A stretch of DNA of 64,000 nt from Flavobacterium rhamnosiphilum (lineage in GTDB: Bacteria > Bacteroidota > Bacteroidia > Flavobacteriales > Flavobacteriaceae), in assembly GCF_004349195.1 (NCBI RefSeq), contig NZ_SMLG01000010.1:85063-149062 (forward strand), given 5' to 3'. Under the pieces are notes generated by a model. It did no database searches and was not told the DNA's origin. It saw only the letters and a program-made list of their open reading frames with translations. Shown in pieces: positions 25,367 through 32,023 of the stretch; the stretch's first letter is position 1; each line of letters starts with the position of its first letter. Position numbers and translations under genes: made by a program.

Positions 25367-26152
25367 ATGTCACAAGACACAAAAGAATTAAAACTGGCCG
25401 TTCTCATTGATGCTGACAACGTTCCTTATAGTAATGTAAAAGGAATGATGGAAGAAATTGCCAAATTCGGAACACCAACCACCAAACGTATTTATGCTGA
25501 TTGGACTAAACCTAATGCTAACGGCTGGAAATCAGTTTTACTGGAACACGCTATTACTCCTATTCAACAATACAGTTACACAATAGGTAAAAACTCCTCA
25601 GATTCTGCTATGATAATCGATGCCATGGATTTATTATATTCAGACAAAGTGGATGGATTTTGTATCGTATCAAGTGACAGTGATTTTACACGTTTGGCCA
25701 TCAGACTGAGAGAATCAGGAATGAAAGTCATTGGAATTGGAGAGAAAAAAACGCCCAACTCATTTATAGTTGCCTGCGATCGTTTTATCTATATCGAAGT
25801 ATTAGACGGAGCCATAAAGAAAAAACAACCGAAACGTTCCTCAGACACTAAAAAACCAATTGGAAAACCCGTTGAAAAACCTATTGAAAAATCACTCAGT
25901 AAAATAGATTTACATACCATAGAACTTATTGAAACGACAATAGAAGATATTTGTGATGATGATGGCTGGGCATTTCTTGGTGATGTAGGAAACCTAATTG
26001 TAAAGAGAAAACCTGAATTCGACCCAAGAAACTATGGTTTTGCTAAATTAACCCCAATGCTAAAATCCCTAACCGATATTCTTGAAATTGACGAAAGAGA
26101 TTCAGATAAAAAAGGCATCAAACACGTTTATGTTCGATTAAGATTTAGCTAA
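25367..26152 (+). CDS. NYN-domain (LabA/PIN-like) ribonuclease with C-terminal OST-HTH/LOTUS domain
   Basis: Residues about 8-145 form a NYN (DUF88/LabA-like) PIN-type nuclease domain with the acidic residues in place: LIDADNVPYSN, SSDSAMIIDAMDLLY and IVSSDSDFTRLAIRLRESG. After a lysine/proline-rich linker (about 150-175) comes a second domain, IELIETTIEDICDDDGWAFLGDVGNLI...FDPRNYGFAKLTPMLKSL, which matches the OST-HTH/LOTUS RNA-binding fold. Such proteins are inferred to act on structured RNA. It is the only plus-strand gene immediately next to three small-RNA genes on the opposite strand (26234-26998), a suggestive neighbourhood but no evidence of interaction. Confidence 0.9.
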   Translation: MSQDTKELKLAVLIDADNVPYSNVKGMMEEIAKFGTPTTKRIYADWTKPNANGWKSVLLEHAITPIQQYSYTIGKNSSDSAMIIDAMDLLYSDKVDGFCIVSSDSDFTRLAIRLRESGMKVIGIGEKKTPNSFIVACDRFIYIEVLDGAIKKKQPKRSSDTKKPIGKPVEKPIEKSLSKIDLHTIELIETTIEDICDDDGWAFLGDVGNLIVKRKPEFDPRNYGFAKLTPMLKSLTDILEIDERDSDKKGIKHVYVRLRFS

Positions 26153-26233
26153 TAGACCACTATTTCCATCAATGCCATAAAGACTCCTAATTTATCTGCT
26201 TCTAATCTAAATACTTTTTTTATTCTATAACAC

Positions 26234-26375
26234 AAAAAAGGAGGACCCTTAGAGTCCTCCAGTTGTCGGTTCTGATTTACCATTATCAACTCATACAATT
26301 ATATTAGTATAGCTGACTATTGAATTATCATATCTTATTGTAAGACTGATATACTCAAGTAATTAATCAAAACCA
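26234..26375 (-). ncRNA. Tandem structured small RNA, copy A
   Basis: The candidate transcript (about 140 nt) runs on the minus strand from a TATCTTTG box (complement of 26380-26387, with TTG 19 bases further upstream) to an intrinsic terminator (arms GGAGGAC/GTCCTCC at 26240-26260, then T6). Its first bases GGUUUUGAUU (complement of 26365-26374) pair with AAUCAGAACC (complement of 26268-26277) just before the terminator, closing the molecule. A conserved ACUUGAGUA follows the 5' arm, a UAUCA...UGAUA hairpin lies near the middle, and GGUAA precedes the 3' arm. No reading frame of note is present. Copies B and C share this architecture. Confidence 0.75.
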
Positions 26376-26379
26376 CACT

Positions 26380-26449
26380 CAAAGATACAATTTACTCTCA
26401 CCAAAACAATTAAAAATCAACCATTTAACGAATCATTAACGCACTGATT
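26380..26449 (-). promoter_or_regulatory. Promoter and conserved upstream element of small RNA A
   Basis: -7 box TATCTTTG (complement of 26380-26387) with TTG 19 bases upstream. A block TTTAAC-N5-ATTAACG ending in GATT (26425-26449 on the plus strand) lies 47-49 bases beyond the -7 box, as in copies B and C. Confidence 0.65.
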
Positions 26450-26570
26450 CATAACGTAGCAATTACATTCAAATAGTAATTTTGCACTTATAAAATTCAT
26501 CCCTCTAATTCTAATTTTAAAAATTCTTTAAATTCCTTTTAAAATTAAAATTCTTTAAAATTGAACCATA

Positions 26571-26709
26571 AAAAAAGGAGGCCTTTTTAAAGGGCCTCCT
26601 ATGTGATTCTGAATTACCTATACTAACTCTTACCGTTACTGATATAGTCTATTGTGATTTATCAATCTCATTATAAGATTGATATTCTCAAGTATTCAAT
26701 CAGAATCAC
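26571..26709 (-). ncRNA. Tandem structured small RNA, copy B
   Basis: The transcript (about 138 nt) starts just after TATCTTTG (complement of 26714-26721) and ends at a strong terminator (11-bp stem 26576-26600 with a small loop, then T6). Its 5' end pairs perfectly over 12 bases with the segment directly before the terminator (26700-26711 with 26601-26612). Compared with copies A and C, the paired bases change on both sides together, which is covariation. Inside is a clean hairpin UAUCAAUCU/AGAUUGAUA (about 26655-26683) and the conserved CUUGAG and GGUAA segments. It is the clearest of the three structures. Confidence 0.78.
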
Positions 26710-26713
26710 ATAT

Positions 26714-26784
26714 CAAAGATATTATTTTTTACCAAAAAACACAACTAAGAATCAGTACTTTAACCAATAATTAACGTGTGGATT
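26714..26784 (-). promoter_or_regulatory. Promoter and conserved upstream element of small RNA B
   Basis: -7 box TATCTTTG with TTG 20 bases upstream, and the conserved block TTTAAC-N5-ATTAACGTG ending in GATT at 26760-26784. Confidence 0.65.
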
Positions 26785-26847
26785 TATAGCAGTAAAATTG
26801 CTTTTAAAAAAAGCAAAAAGGAAATTATTACTCTGGCATATAGCCAC

Positions 26848-26986
26848 AAAAAAGGAGGCCTTTTAAAGGGCCTCCGAATGTAGATTTTGATTTACCATTT
26901 ATCAAACATACCGTTCAGTATGAAATGACAATTTGAATACTCTTCTCTTTGCAGATGGTTTTTACTCAAGTGATTAATCAAAACCA
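26848..26986 (-). ncRNA. Tandem structured small RNA, copy C
   Basis: The transcript (about 138 nt) starts after TATCTTTG (complement of 26991-26998) and ends at a terminator (stem 26854-26875, T6). GGUUUUGAUU (complement of 26976-26985) pairs with AAUCAAAAUC (complement of 26883-26892), again closing the RNA next to the terminator. The conserved ACUUGAGUA and GGUAA segments are kept, while the central part differs and holds a hairpin CAUAC/GUAUG with loop UGAACG. It is the copy closest to rdgB, whose promoter reads in the opposite direction. Confidence 0.75.
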
Positions 26987-26990
26987 CACT

Positions 26991-27059
26991 CAAAGATACA
27001 ACTTATGTTAGTTGAATTTAAAAAAAACAGCACTTTAACTCTAAATTAACGTGTTGATT
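26991..27059 (-). promoter_or_regulatory. Promoter and conserved upstream element of small RNA C
   Basis: -7 box TATCTTTG; the -33 region is poorer than in A and B. The conserved block TTTAAC-N5-ATTAACGTG ending in GATT is at 27035-27059. Confidence 0.6.
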
Positions 27060-27176
27060 TTTAATTAATTACAGTTGAATACATTCTTTGAATTCCAAAC
27101 AATATAGAGATCGCTATGATTAACAGCTAGTTTGAACTGCTAATGACATCATCCCGATGAAATATCTAAAAAAATG

Positions 27177-27184
27177 TATCTTTG
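27177..27184 (+). promoter_or_regulatory. Candidate -7 box of rdgB
   Basis: TATCTTTG exactly matches TAnnTTTG and lies 24 bases before ATG 27209. It overlaps the TTG at 27182, ruling that codon out as the real start. Confidence 0.6.
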
Positions 27185-27208
27185 GAGAGTCAAATTAAAA
27201 CTAAAATA

Positions 27209-27787
27209 ATGCAACTTGTTTTCGCTTCCAATAACAAAAATAAAATACTGGAGATACAAAGTATACTTCCAGACACGATTGAAATTCTTAGTTTAGAAAG
27301 TATCGGTTGTCATGAAGACATTCCCGAAACCGCTGAAACAATTGAAGGCAATGCTGTTCTAAAAGCCAATTATGTTACACAAAAATATGGTTACAATTGC
27401 TTTGCCGATGATACTGGACTGGAAGTGGATTCCCTGAATGGCGAACCTGGCGTTTACTCTGCAAGATATGCAGGAGAGCAACGCAATTCTGATGACAATA
27501 TGAATAAATTATTGGAGTGCTTATCCGGCAAAAGCAATAGAAAAGCACAATTCAAAACAGTGATTGCATTGAATTTAAACGGGAAACAGCATCTTTTTAC
27601 AGGAATTGCCCGAGGCGAAATTACTTTAGAAAAAACAGGGAATCAAGGATTTGGCTACGATCCTATTTTCAAACCTGAAGAATACCAAGAAACTTTTGCC
27701 CAATTATCATTGGACATAAAAAACAAAATCAGCCACAGAGGAAAAGCTACACAACAACTAATTGATTTTTTGAAAGTAAATAAATAA
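27209..27787 (+). CDS. rdgB: RdgB/HAM1-type XTP/dITP diphosphatase
   Basis: This enzyme hydrolyses inosine and xanthosine triphosphates so that they are not built into DNA. The 192-residue length is typical. Motifs: [12 protein letters not shown] at the N-terminus (nucleotide binding), [26 protein letters not shown] (metal and substrate site, Asp pair DD), [13 protein letters not shown] and SHRGKA near the C-terminus. The ATG at 27209 starts MQLVFASNN; an upstream TTG at 27182 would add nine residues but overlaps the promoter box at 27177-27184. It is divergent from the small-RNA genes and unlinked to the next gene. Confidence 0.95.
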   Translation: MQLVFASNNKNKILEIQSILPDTIEILSLESIGCHEDIPETAETIEGNAVLKANYVTQKYGYNCFADDTGLEVDSLNGEPGVYSARYAGEQRNSDDNMNKLLECLSGKSNRKAQFKTVIALNLNGKQHLFTGIARGEITLEKTGNQGFGYDPIFKPEEYQETFAQLSLDIKNKISHRGKATQQLIDFLKVNK

Positions 27788-27963
27788 ACGCTCTGAAATA
27801 CAACATTTTTATAACAAAGAAACAGATTTCAAGTCGTAATTTCACACTAAAATCCTAAATCAAAACCCATAATTTGCAAATAAAAAGTATAACTTTCTGA
27901 TAATCAAATTATAATAAATCATTAAATCTTAAAATAGCATTAGTTTATATCGATTATTAACAG

Positions 27964-27971
27964 TAATTTTG
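27964..27971 (+). promoter_or_regulatory. Candidate -7 box of the DEAD-box helicase
   Basis: TAATTTTG matches TAnnTTTG, 22 bases upstream of the ATG at 27993, and overlaps the upstream TTG at 27969. Confidence 0.55.
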
Positions 27972-27992
27972 CACCCTATTTTAAAAATACAT

Positions 27993-29924
27993 ATGAATAA
28001 ATTTGAACAATTAGGATTGAGTGAATCGTTACTGAAGGCGATTTTAGATCTAGGATTTGAAAATCCGACCGAAGTACAGGAGAAAGCGATTCCCCTATTA
28101 TTGGAAAAAGACACAGATATGGTTGCGTTGGCTCAGACAGGGACAGGGAAAACGGCAGCTTTTGGTTTTCCAGTTATTCAGAAAATTGATGCCAACAACA
28201 GAAACACACAAGCATTAATTTTATCTCCAACACGCGAACTTTGTTTGCAGATTACCAACGAAATTAAAAACTACTCTAAATACGAAAAAGGTATTAATGT
28301 GGTAGCAGTTTACGGTGGAGCTAGCATTACAGAACAAGCGAGAGACATAAAGAGAGGCGCACAAATTATTGTGGCAACTCCAGGAAGAATGCAAGACATG
28401 ATTAATAGAGGATTGGTAAACATTTCTCAAATTAATTTTTGTATTCTTGACGAAGCTGACGAAATGTTGAACATGGGTTTCTACGAAGATATCGTAAACA
28501 TCCTTTCTACTACGCCAGACGAAAAAAACACATGGTTATTCTCTGCAACAATGCCTGCTGAAGTAGCACGTATTGGAAAACAATTCATGAAAGACCCGAT
28601 TGAAATTACAGTTGGTGCTAAAAACTCAGGTTCTGCTACAGTTTCTCACGAATTTTACCTTGTAAATGCACGTGACCGTTACGAAGCTTTGAAACGTTTA
28701 GCTGATGCTAATCCAGACATTTTCTCAGTAGTTTTCTGTCGTACCAAAAGAGATACACAAGCTGTTGCTGAAAAATTGGTTGAAGACGGATACAGTGCTG
28801 CTGCATTGCACGGAGATTTATCTCAAGCGCAACGTGATGGTGTAATGAAATCTTTTAGAGGAAGACAAATTCAAATGCTTGTAGCTACTGACGTTGCTGC
28901 ACGTGGAATTGACGTTGATAACATTACTCACGTAGTGAATTATCAATTACCTGACGAAATCGAAACGTACAATCACCGTTCAGGTCGTACTGGTCGTGCT
29001 GGAAAATTAGGAACTTCTATCGTAATCGTTACTAAAAGTGAATTGCGTAAGATTTCTTCAATTGAAAGAATCATCAAACAAAAATTCGAAGAAAAAACGA
29101 TTCCTTCTGGAATTGAAATCTGCGAAATCCAATTGTTACACTTAGCTAATAAAATTAAAGATGTAGAAGTTGATCACGAAATTGACAACTATCTTCCTGC
29201 AATTAACAGCGTTCTTGAAGATTTAACGAAAGAAGAATTAATCAAGAAAATGGTATCGGTTGAATTTAATCGTTTTATCAATTACTACAAGAAAACTAGA
29301 GATATTTCTAATCAAGCTTCAGGTTCTGAAAGACGTGATCGTGATGATAGAGATGGTGCTCCAAGAGAAAATAACAATGGTGGTGCAACAAGATATTTCG
29401 TGAACATAGGTTCTAGAGATAACTTTGATTGGATGTCATTGAAAGATTACTTGAAAGAAACATTAGACTTAGGTCGTGATGACGTTTTCAAAGTAGATGT
29501 AAAAGAAGGTTTCTCTTTCTTTAACACAGATCCTGAACATACTGATAAAGTAATGGAAGTATTGAACAACGTACAATTAGAAGGACGTAGAATCAATGTT
29601 GAAATTTCTAAAAATGACGGTGGCGGAAGACGTGACCATAATGGAAGAAGTTCAGGTGGAAGTTTTGGTGGTGGAAGAAGTGCTGCTCCAAGAAGAGAAG
29701 GAAGCTTTGCTCCAAGAAGAGAAGGTTCAGGCGGTGGATTTAGAAGCGACAGAAGTTCAGCTCCAAGAGAAGGTGGATTCGGACCAAGAAGCTCATCAGC
29801 TCCAAGAAGAGAAGGTGGTTTTTCATCTGACAGACCTAGAACTGAAGGTTCATCTGACAGAGCACCAAGACGTTCTGAAAGCTTTGGTGATGCACCAAGA
29901 CCAAGAAGACCAAGAAGAGATTAA
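27993..29924 (+). CDS. DEAD-box RNA helicase with DbpA-type RNA-binding domain and Arg/Gly/Ser-rich tail
   Basis: A 643-residue ATP-dependent RNA helicase. The core has the Q motif (FEQLGLS...GFENPTEVQ), motif I AQTGTGKTAAF, Ia PTRELCLQI, DEAD (motif II), SAT (motif III), and ARGID...HRSGRTGRAG in the second RecA domain. A DbpA-like RNA-binding fold follows at about residues 465-540 (YFVNIGSRDNFDWMSLKDYLKE). The last ~100 residues are low complexity with repeated APRREG and SSGG blocks, typical of RGG-like tails that bind RNA non-specifically. The CsdA/DeaD type acts in ribosome assembly, cold adaptation or RNA decay. The gene has its own promoter (27964-27971); the start ATG at 27993 is chosen over the TTG at 27969. 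Confidence 0.93.
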   Translation: MNKFEQLGLSESLLKAILDLGFENPTEVQEKAIPLLLEKDTDMVALAQTGTGKTAAFGFPVIQKIDANNRNTQALILSPTRELCLQITNEIKNYSKYEKGINVVAVYGGASITEQARDIKRGAQIIVATPGRMQDMINRGLVNISQINFCILDEADEMLNMGFYEDIVNILSTTPDEKNTWLFSATMPAEVARIGKQFMKDPIEITVGAKNSGSATVSHEFYLVNARDRYEALKRLADANPDIFSVVFCRTKRDTQAVAEKLVEDGYSAAALHGDLSQAQRDGVMKSFRGRQIQMLVATDVAARGIDVDNITHVVNYQLPDEIETYNHRSGRTGRAGKLGTSIVIVTKSELRKISSIERIIKQKFEEKTIPSGIEICEIQLLHLANKIKDVEVDHEIDNYLPAINSVLEDLTKEELIKKMVSVEFNRFINYYKKTRDISNQASGSERRDRDDRDGAPRENNNGGATRYFVNIGSRDNFDWMSLKDYLKETLDLGRDDVFKVDVKEGFSFFNTDPEHTDKVMEVLNNVQLEGRRINVEISKNDGGGRRDHNGRSSGGSFGGGRSAAPRREGSFAPRREGSGGGFRSDRSSAPREGGFGPRSSSAPRREGGFSSDRPRTEGSSDRAPRRSESFGDAPRPRRPRRD

Positions 29925-30012
29925 CATTCATTGTTAATTTTCTTATAATTATATACTGGAACTACAAAATATTTAATCCTGTTTTATTACTTTTAAAGTC
30001 TTAAATCAGTTT

Positions 30013-30780
30013 ATGAAATATTTTGTAGTTTTCTTTTTTTTAGTACTATCTGTAACTGCTTTTGCGCAAGTTAAAGAACCCTCCCAAAAAGTTAATGGTA
30101 TCATTATCAGCAATACTACTAGACAGCCCTTATCTAGTGTAAATATCATTAATATCAATAAAGTTAGAGGTGCAACTACCGATTCAGGAGGATACTTCGA
30201 AATAGACGTACAGCTGAACGATACACTTCACATTACTAGTTTAGGATTTCAATCGCTTCGTGTTCGAGTGACCAATGACTGGATAAAAAACAAAAGTACC
30301 AAAATACAACTTACTGAAAAAGCCATTGCGCTTGAAGAAGTGGTAATCAGACCCTTTAATTTAACCGGATATCTTGAAGTAGACACTAAAATCATCCCGG
30401 TTAGAGAAAACTACAGGTATAGTATTTCCGGTTTAACGCAAGGATATGAGGCAGGCGAATATTCTCCAAATGCTTTTGGAAGAGTTCTCGGCTCTATATT
30501 CAATCCAGCGGACATGCTCTATAATTTCTTTGGTAACAACCCAAAAGAGCTCAAGAAACTGAAAGAAATGAAGAAAGATGATACGGTACGAAATCTTTTG
30601 GAATCTAAATTTGACAGAGAAACTATAGCTGTTCTTTTAGGTGTTGACAAAAATGAAATAGCCGAAATTCTGCAACGTTGTAACTACTCCGAATCGTTTA
30701 TAAAAACAGCTAATGATTTACAAATCATGGATGCTATTAGTGGCTGTTACGAGGAATATAAGATTCTGAAGAAAAAATAA
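30013..30780 (+). CDS. Exported carboxypeptidase-regulatory-domain-like protein
   Basis: A 255-residue protein with a signal peptide (MKYFVVFFFLVLSVTAFAQ) followed by a CarboxypepD_reg-like beta sandwich at about residues 27-105: VNGIIISNTTRQPLSSVNIININKVRGATTDSGGYFEIDVQLNDTLHITSLGFQ. This domain usually opens TonB-dependent receptors of the SusC type; here it is free-standing and is followed by a helical C-terminal region (NAFGRVLGSIFNPADMLYNFF, KELKKLKEMKKDDTVRNLLESKFDRE) without plug or barrel. A periplasmic or outer-membrane-associated role is likely; the exact function is not known. Confidence 0.75.
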   Translation: MKYFVVFFFLVLSVTAFAQVKEPSQKVNGIIISNTTRQPLSSVNIININKVRGATTDSGGYFEIDVQLNDTLHITSLGFQSLRVRVTNDWIKNKSTKIQLTEKAIALEEVVIRPFNLTGYLEVDTKIIPVRENYRYSISGLTQGYEAGEYSPNAFGRVLGSIFNPADMLYNFFGNNPKELKKLKEMKKDDTVRNLLESKFDRETIAVLLGVDKNEIAEILQRCNYSESFIKTANDLQIMDAISGCYEEYKILKKK

Positions 30781-30833
30781 ACGTAGTATTTCATTACACA
30801 AACAGCTAGTTATTTTGAAATAAAAAAATAATT

Positions 30834-30864
30834 TAATCCCCGATTCAGAAAAGTAATTGGGGAT
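30834..30864. terminator. Intrinsic terminator
   Basis: Arms AATCCCCGATT and AATTGGGGATT with a T run; it separates 30013-30780 from the cupin gene at 30918. Confidence 0.7.
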
Positions 30865-30917
30865 TTTTTATTTTAAAGCGCTTAAATTTGAGTTTTAATA
30901 ATCTAAAAATAAAATCT

Positions 30918-31256
30918 ATGTCTAGTATACCTTTTCAGACTATCAATTGGGATACAATAGAAAAAACAGAACATATCGGTACAACGGGAATAGCCTATTG
31001 GCAAACGATACAATTAGGCGGACTTAGAATTCGCAAAGTAACGTATTCCAAAGGTTACTTGGTAGATCATTGGTGTCAAAAAGGGCATATTGTTCATTGT
31101 CTTGAAGGGGATTTTATTAGTGAATTAGATTCGGGAGAGCATGTCCAACTTTCTAAAGGAATGACTTATGCGGTTTCAGATGATGTAAGTTCCCATCGCT
31201 CTATAACTGCTAATGGAGTTGAATTATTAATCATAGATGGGGATTTTTTGAAATAA
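30918..31256 (+). CDS. Cupin-fold protein of the DHCW-motif family
   Basis: A 112-residue protein, one compact beta-barrel cupin domain: the motif SKGYLVDHWCQKGHIVHCLEGDFISELDSGEH at about residues 47-78 carries the D-H-W-C sequence and histidines that a cupin would use to bind a metal, and MTYAVSDDVSSHRSITANGVELLIIDG closes the barrel. The ATG at 30918 is preferred to an upstream TTG at 30888 because it directly starts the conserved region. Such small cupins often act as enzymes or ligand sensors; no substrate is known. It is followed after 75 bases by a very small lysine-rich gene. Confidence 0.8.
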   Translation: MSSIPFQTINWDTIEKTEHIGTTGIAYWQTIQLGGLRIRKVTYSKGYLVDHWCQKGHIVHCLEGDFISELDSGEHVQLSKGMTYAVSDDVSSHRSITANGVELLIIDGDFLK

Positions 31257-31331
31257 TATTTAAAACAAACCAAAATATTATATACATTTACTCAAATCAT
31301 AAAATAAAAACACAATCTAAACACCTATATC

Positions 31332-31442
31332 ATGGCAAAAAGTCAAGACGCTAAGAAAACACAAAAGAAAGAGCCACTAAAAACGGCTAAAGAAAAGAAA
31401 GAAGAAAAAAGAGACAAGAAAAATAGTCCTAAAAGAGACTAA
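31332..31442 (+). CDS. 36-residue lysine-rich small protein
   Basis: A short frame starting MAKSQDAKKTQKKEPLKTAK and ending KNSPKRD. About 15 of 36 residues are lysine, with no hydrophobic stretch. I recall similar tiny proteins (MAKSQ-AKK...KEKK) in flavobacteria, and the preservation of a clean ATG, stop and an intrinsic terminator immediately downstream (31460-31489) supports a real gene. The strongly basic, disordered composition suggests binding to RNA or DNA; function unknown. Confidence 0.55.
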   Translation: MAKSQDAKKTQKKEPLKTAKEKKEEKRDKKNSPKRD

Positions 31443-31459
31443 TTCTTTTTTATAAAAAC

Positions 31460-31489
31460 AAACCCTCGTTTAGTGATAAACGAGGGTTT
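31460..31489. terminator. Bidirectional terminator after the lysine-rich gene
   Basis: Thirteen-bp perfect stem with core ACCCTCGTTTA...TAAACGAGGGT and a four-base loop, followed by T runs. The same core recurs at 31967-32007. Confidence 0.85.
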
Positions 31490-31505
31490 ATTTTTTGAAA
31501 AAAAA

Positions 31506-31907
31506 TTAATCATTTAAAACAATCATTAATTTAAAAACAAACGTATTATCTTCACCCTTTTTCTTTAAATTATCTTGTTCTAAATAGTCAACAGCAGCTA
31601 TTAGATTCCCATTTCGATCCAAAATTATTCGAGAACCTATAAATTTACTATAACTATTATCTCTATATGGTTTTCCTTGTCCTACTTCTGATATAATTCC
31701 ATTAACAATTTTAACTGACACTTTATCATAAGGATTATCATTTGAAGGTTTTAGAAATGATTTTTTTAATATTTTCACCACATAATGACCATCCTTTAAT
31801 AGTGGGGGAGAAACATTTACTTCTTTTTTTTCTTTTACATTTTTACCCTGAGAAAAAACAATTACAGAAAACGACAAAAAAGCTAGTAATAAAATAATTT
31901 TTTTCAT
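31506..31907 (-). CDS. Secreted protein of unknown function
   Basis: A 133-residue protein with a clear signal peptide (MKKIILLLAFLSFSVIVFSQ, cut after a Q). The mature part reads VNVSPPLLKDGHYVVKILKKSF, then YDKVSVKIVNGIISEVG, SRIILDRNGNLIAAVDYLEQ and VFKLMIVLND, a small beta-rich domain. No motif known to me is present. The gene stands between two terminators that share the same stem core. Confidence 0.65.
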   Translation of the reverse strand: MKKIILLLAFLSFSVIVFSQGKNVKEKKEVNVSPPLLKDGHYVVKILKKSFLKPSNDNPYDKVSVKIVNGIISEVGQGKPYRDNSYSKFIGSRIILDRNGNLIAAVDYLEQDNLKKKGEDNTFVFKLMIVLND

Positions 31908-31966
31908 GAAAATTTAGTTTTAATTAATAATTTCAATTAAAACACAAAAATCATACCAATTAATTA

Positions 31967-32007
31967 ACAAGAAAACCCTCGTTTATACTAAACGAGGGTT
32001 TTCTTGT
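31967..32007. terminator. Long bidirectional terminator between 31507-gene promoter side and pepD
   Basis: Nineteen-bp perfect arms (31967-31985 and 31989-32007) with loop TAC; the core ACCCTCGTTTA/TAAACGAGGGT is the same as at 31460-31489. It lies just downstream of pepD, which reads leftwards. Confidence 0.85.
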
Positions 32008-32023
32008 TACTCTATATTTTAAA

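Noticed and set aside
26153..27208. Repeats could be read as a CRISPR array
   Set aside because: Units are ~280-330 bases apart and imperfect, with promoters and terminators; there are no short identical repeats with unique spacers, and no cas genes.
29596..29937. 113-residue frame overlapping the helicase tail
   Set aside because: Its Glu/Gln/Leu repeats are the shifted reading of the Arg/Gly repeats of the helicase.
31460..32007. Two similar hairpins as ends of an insertion sequence
   Set aside because: The inner gene is not a transposase, the loops differ and no target-site duplication was seen; they are simply terminators sharing a core.
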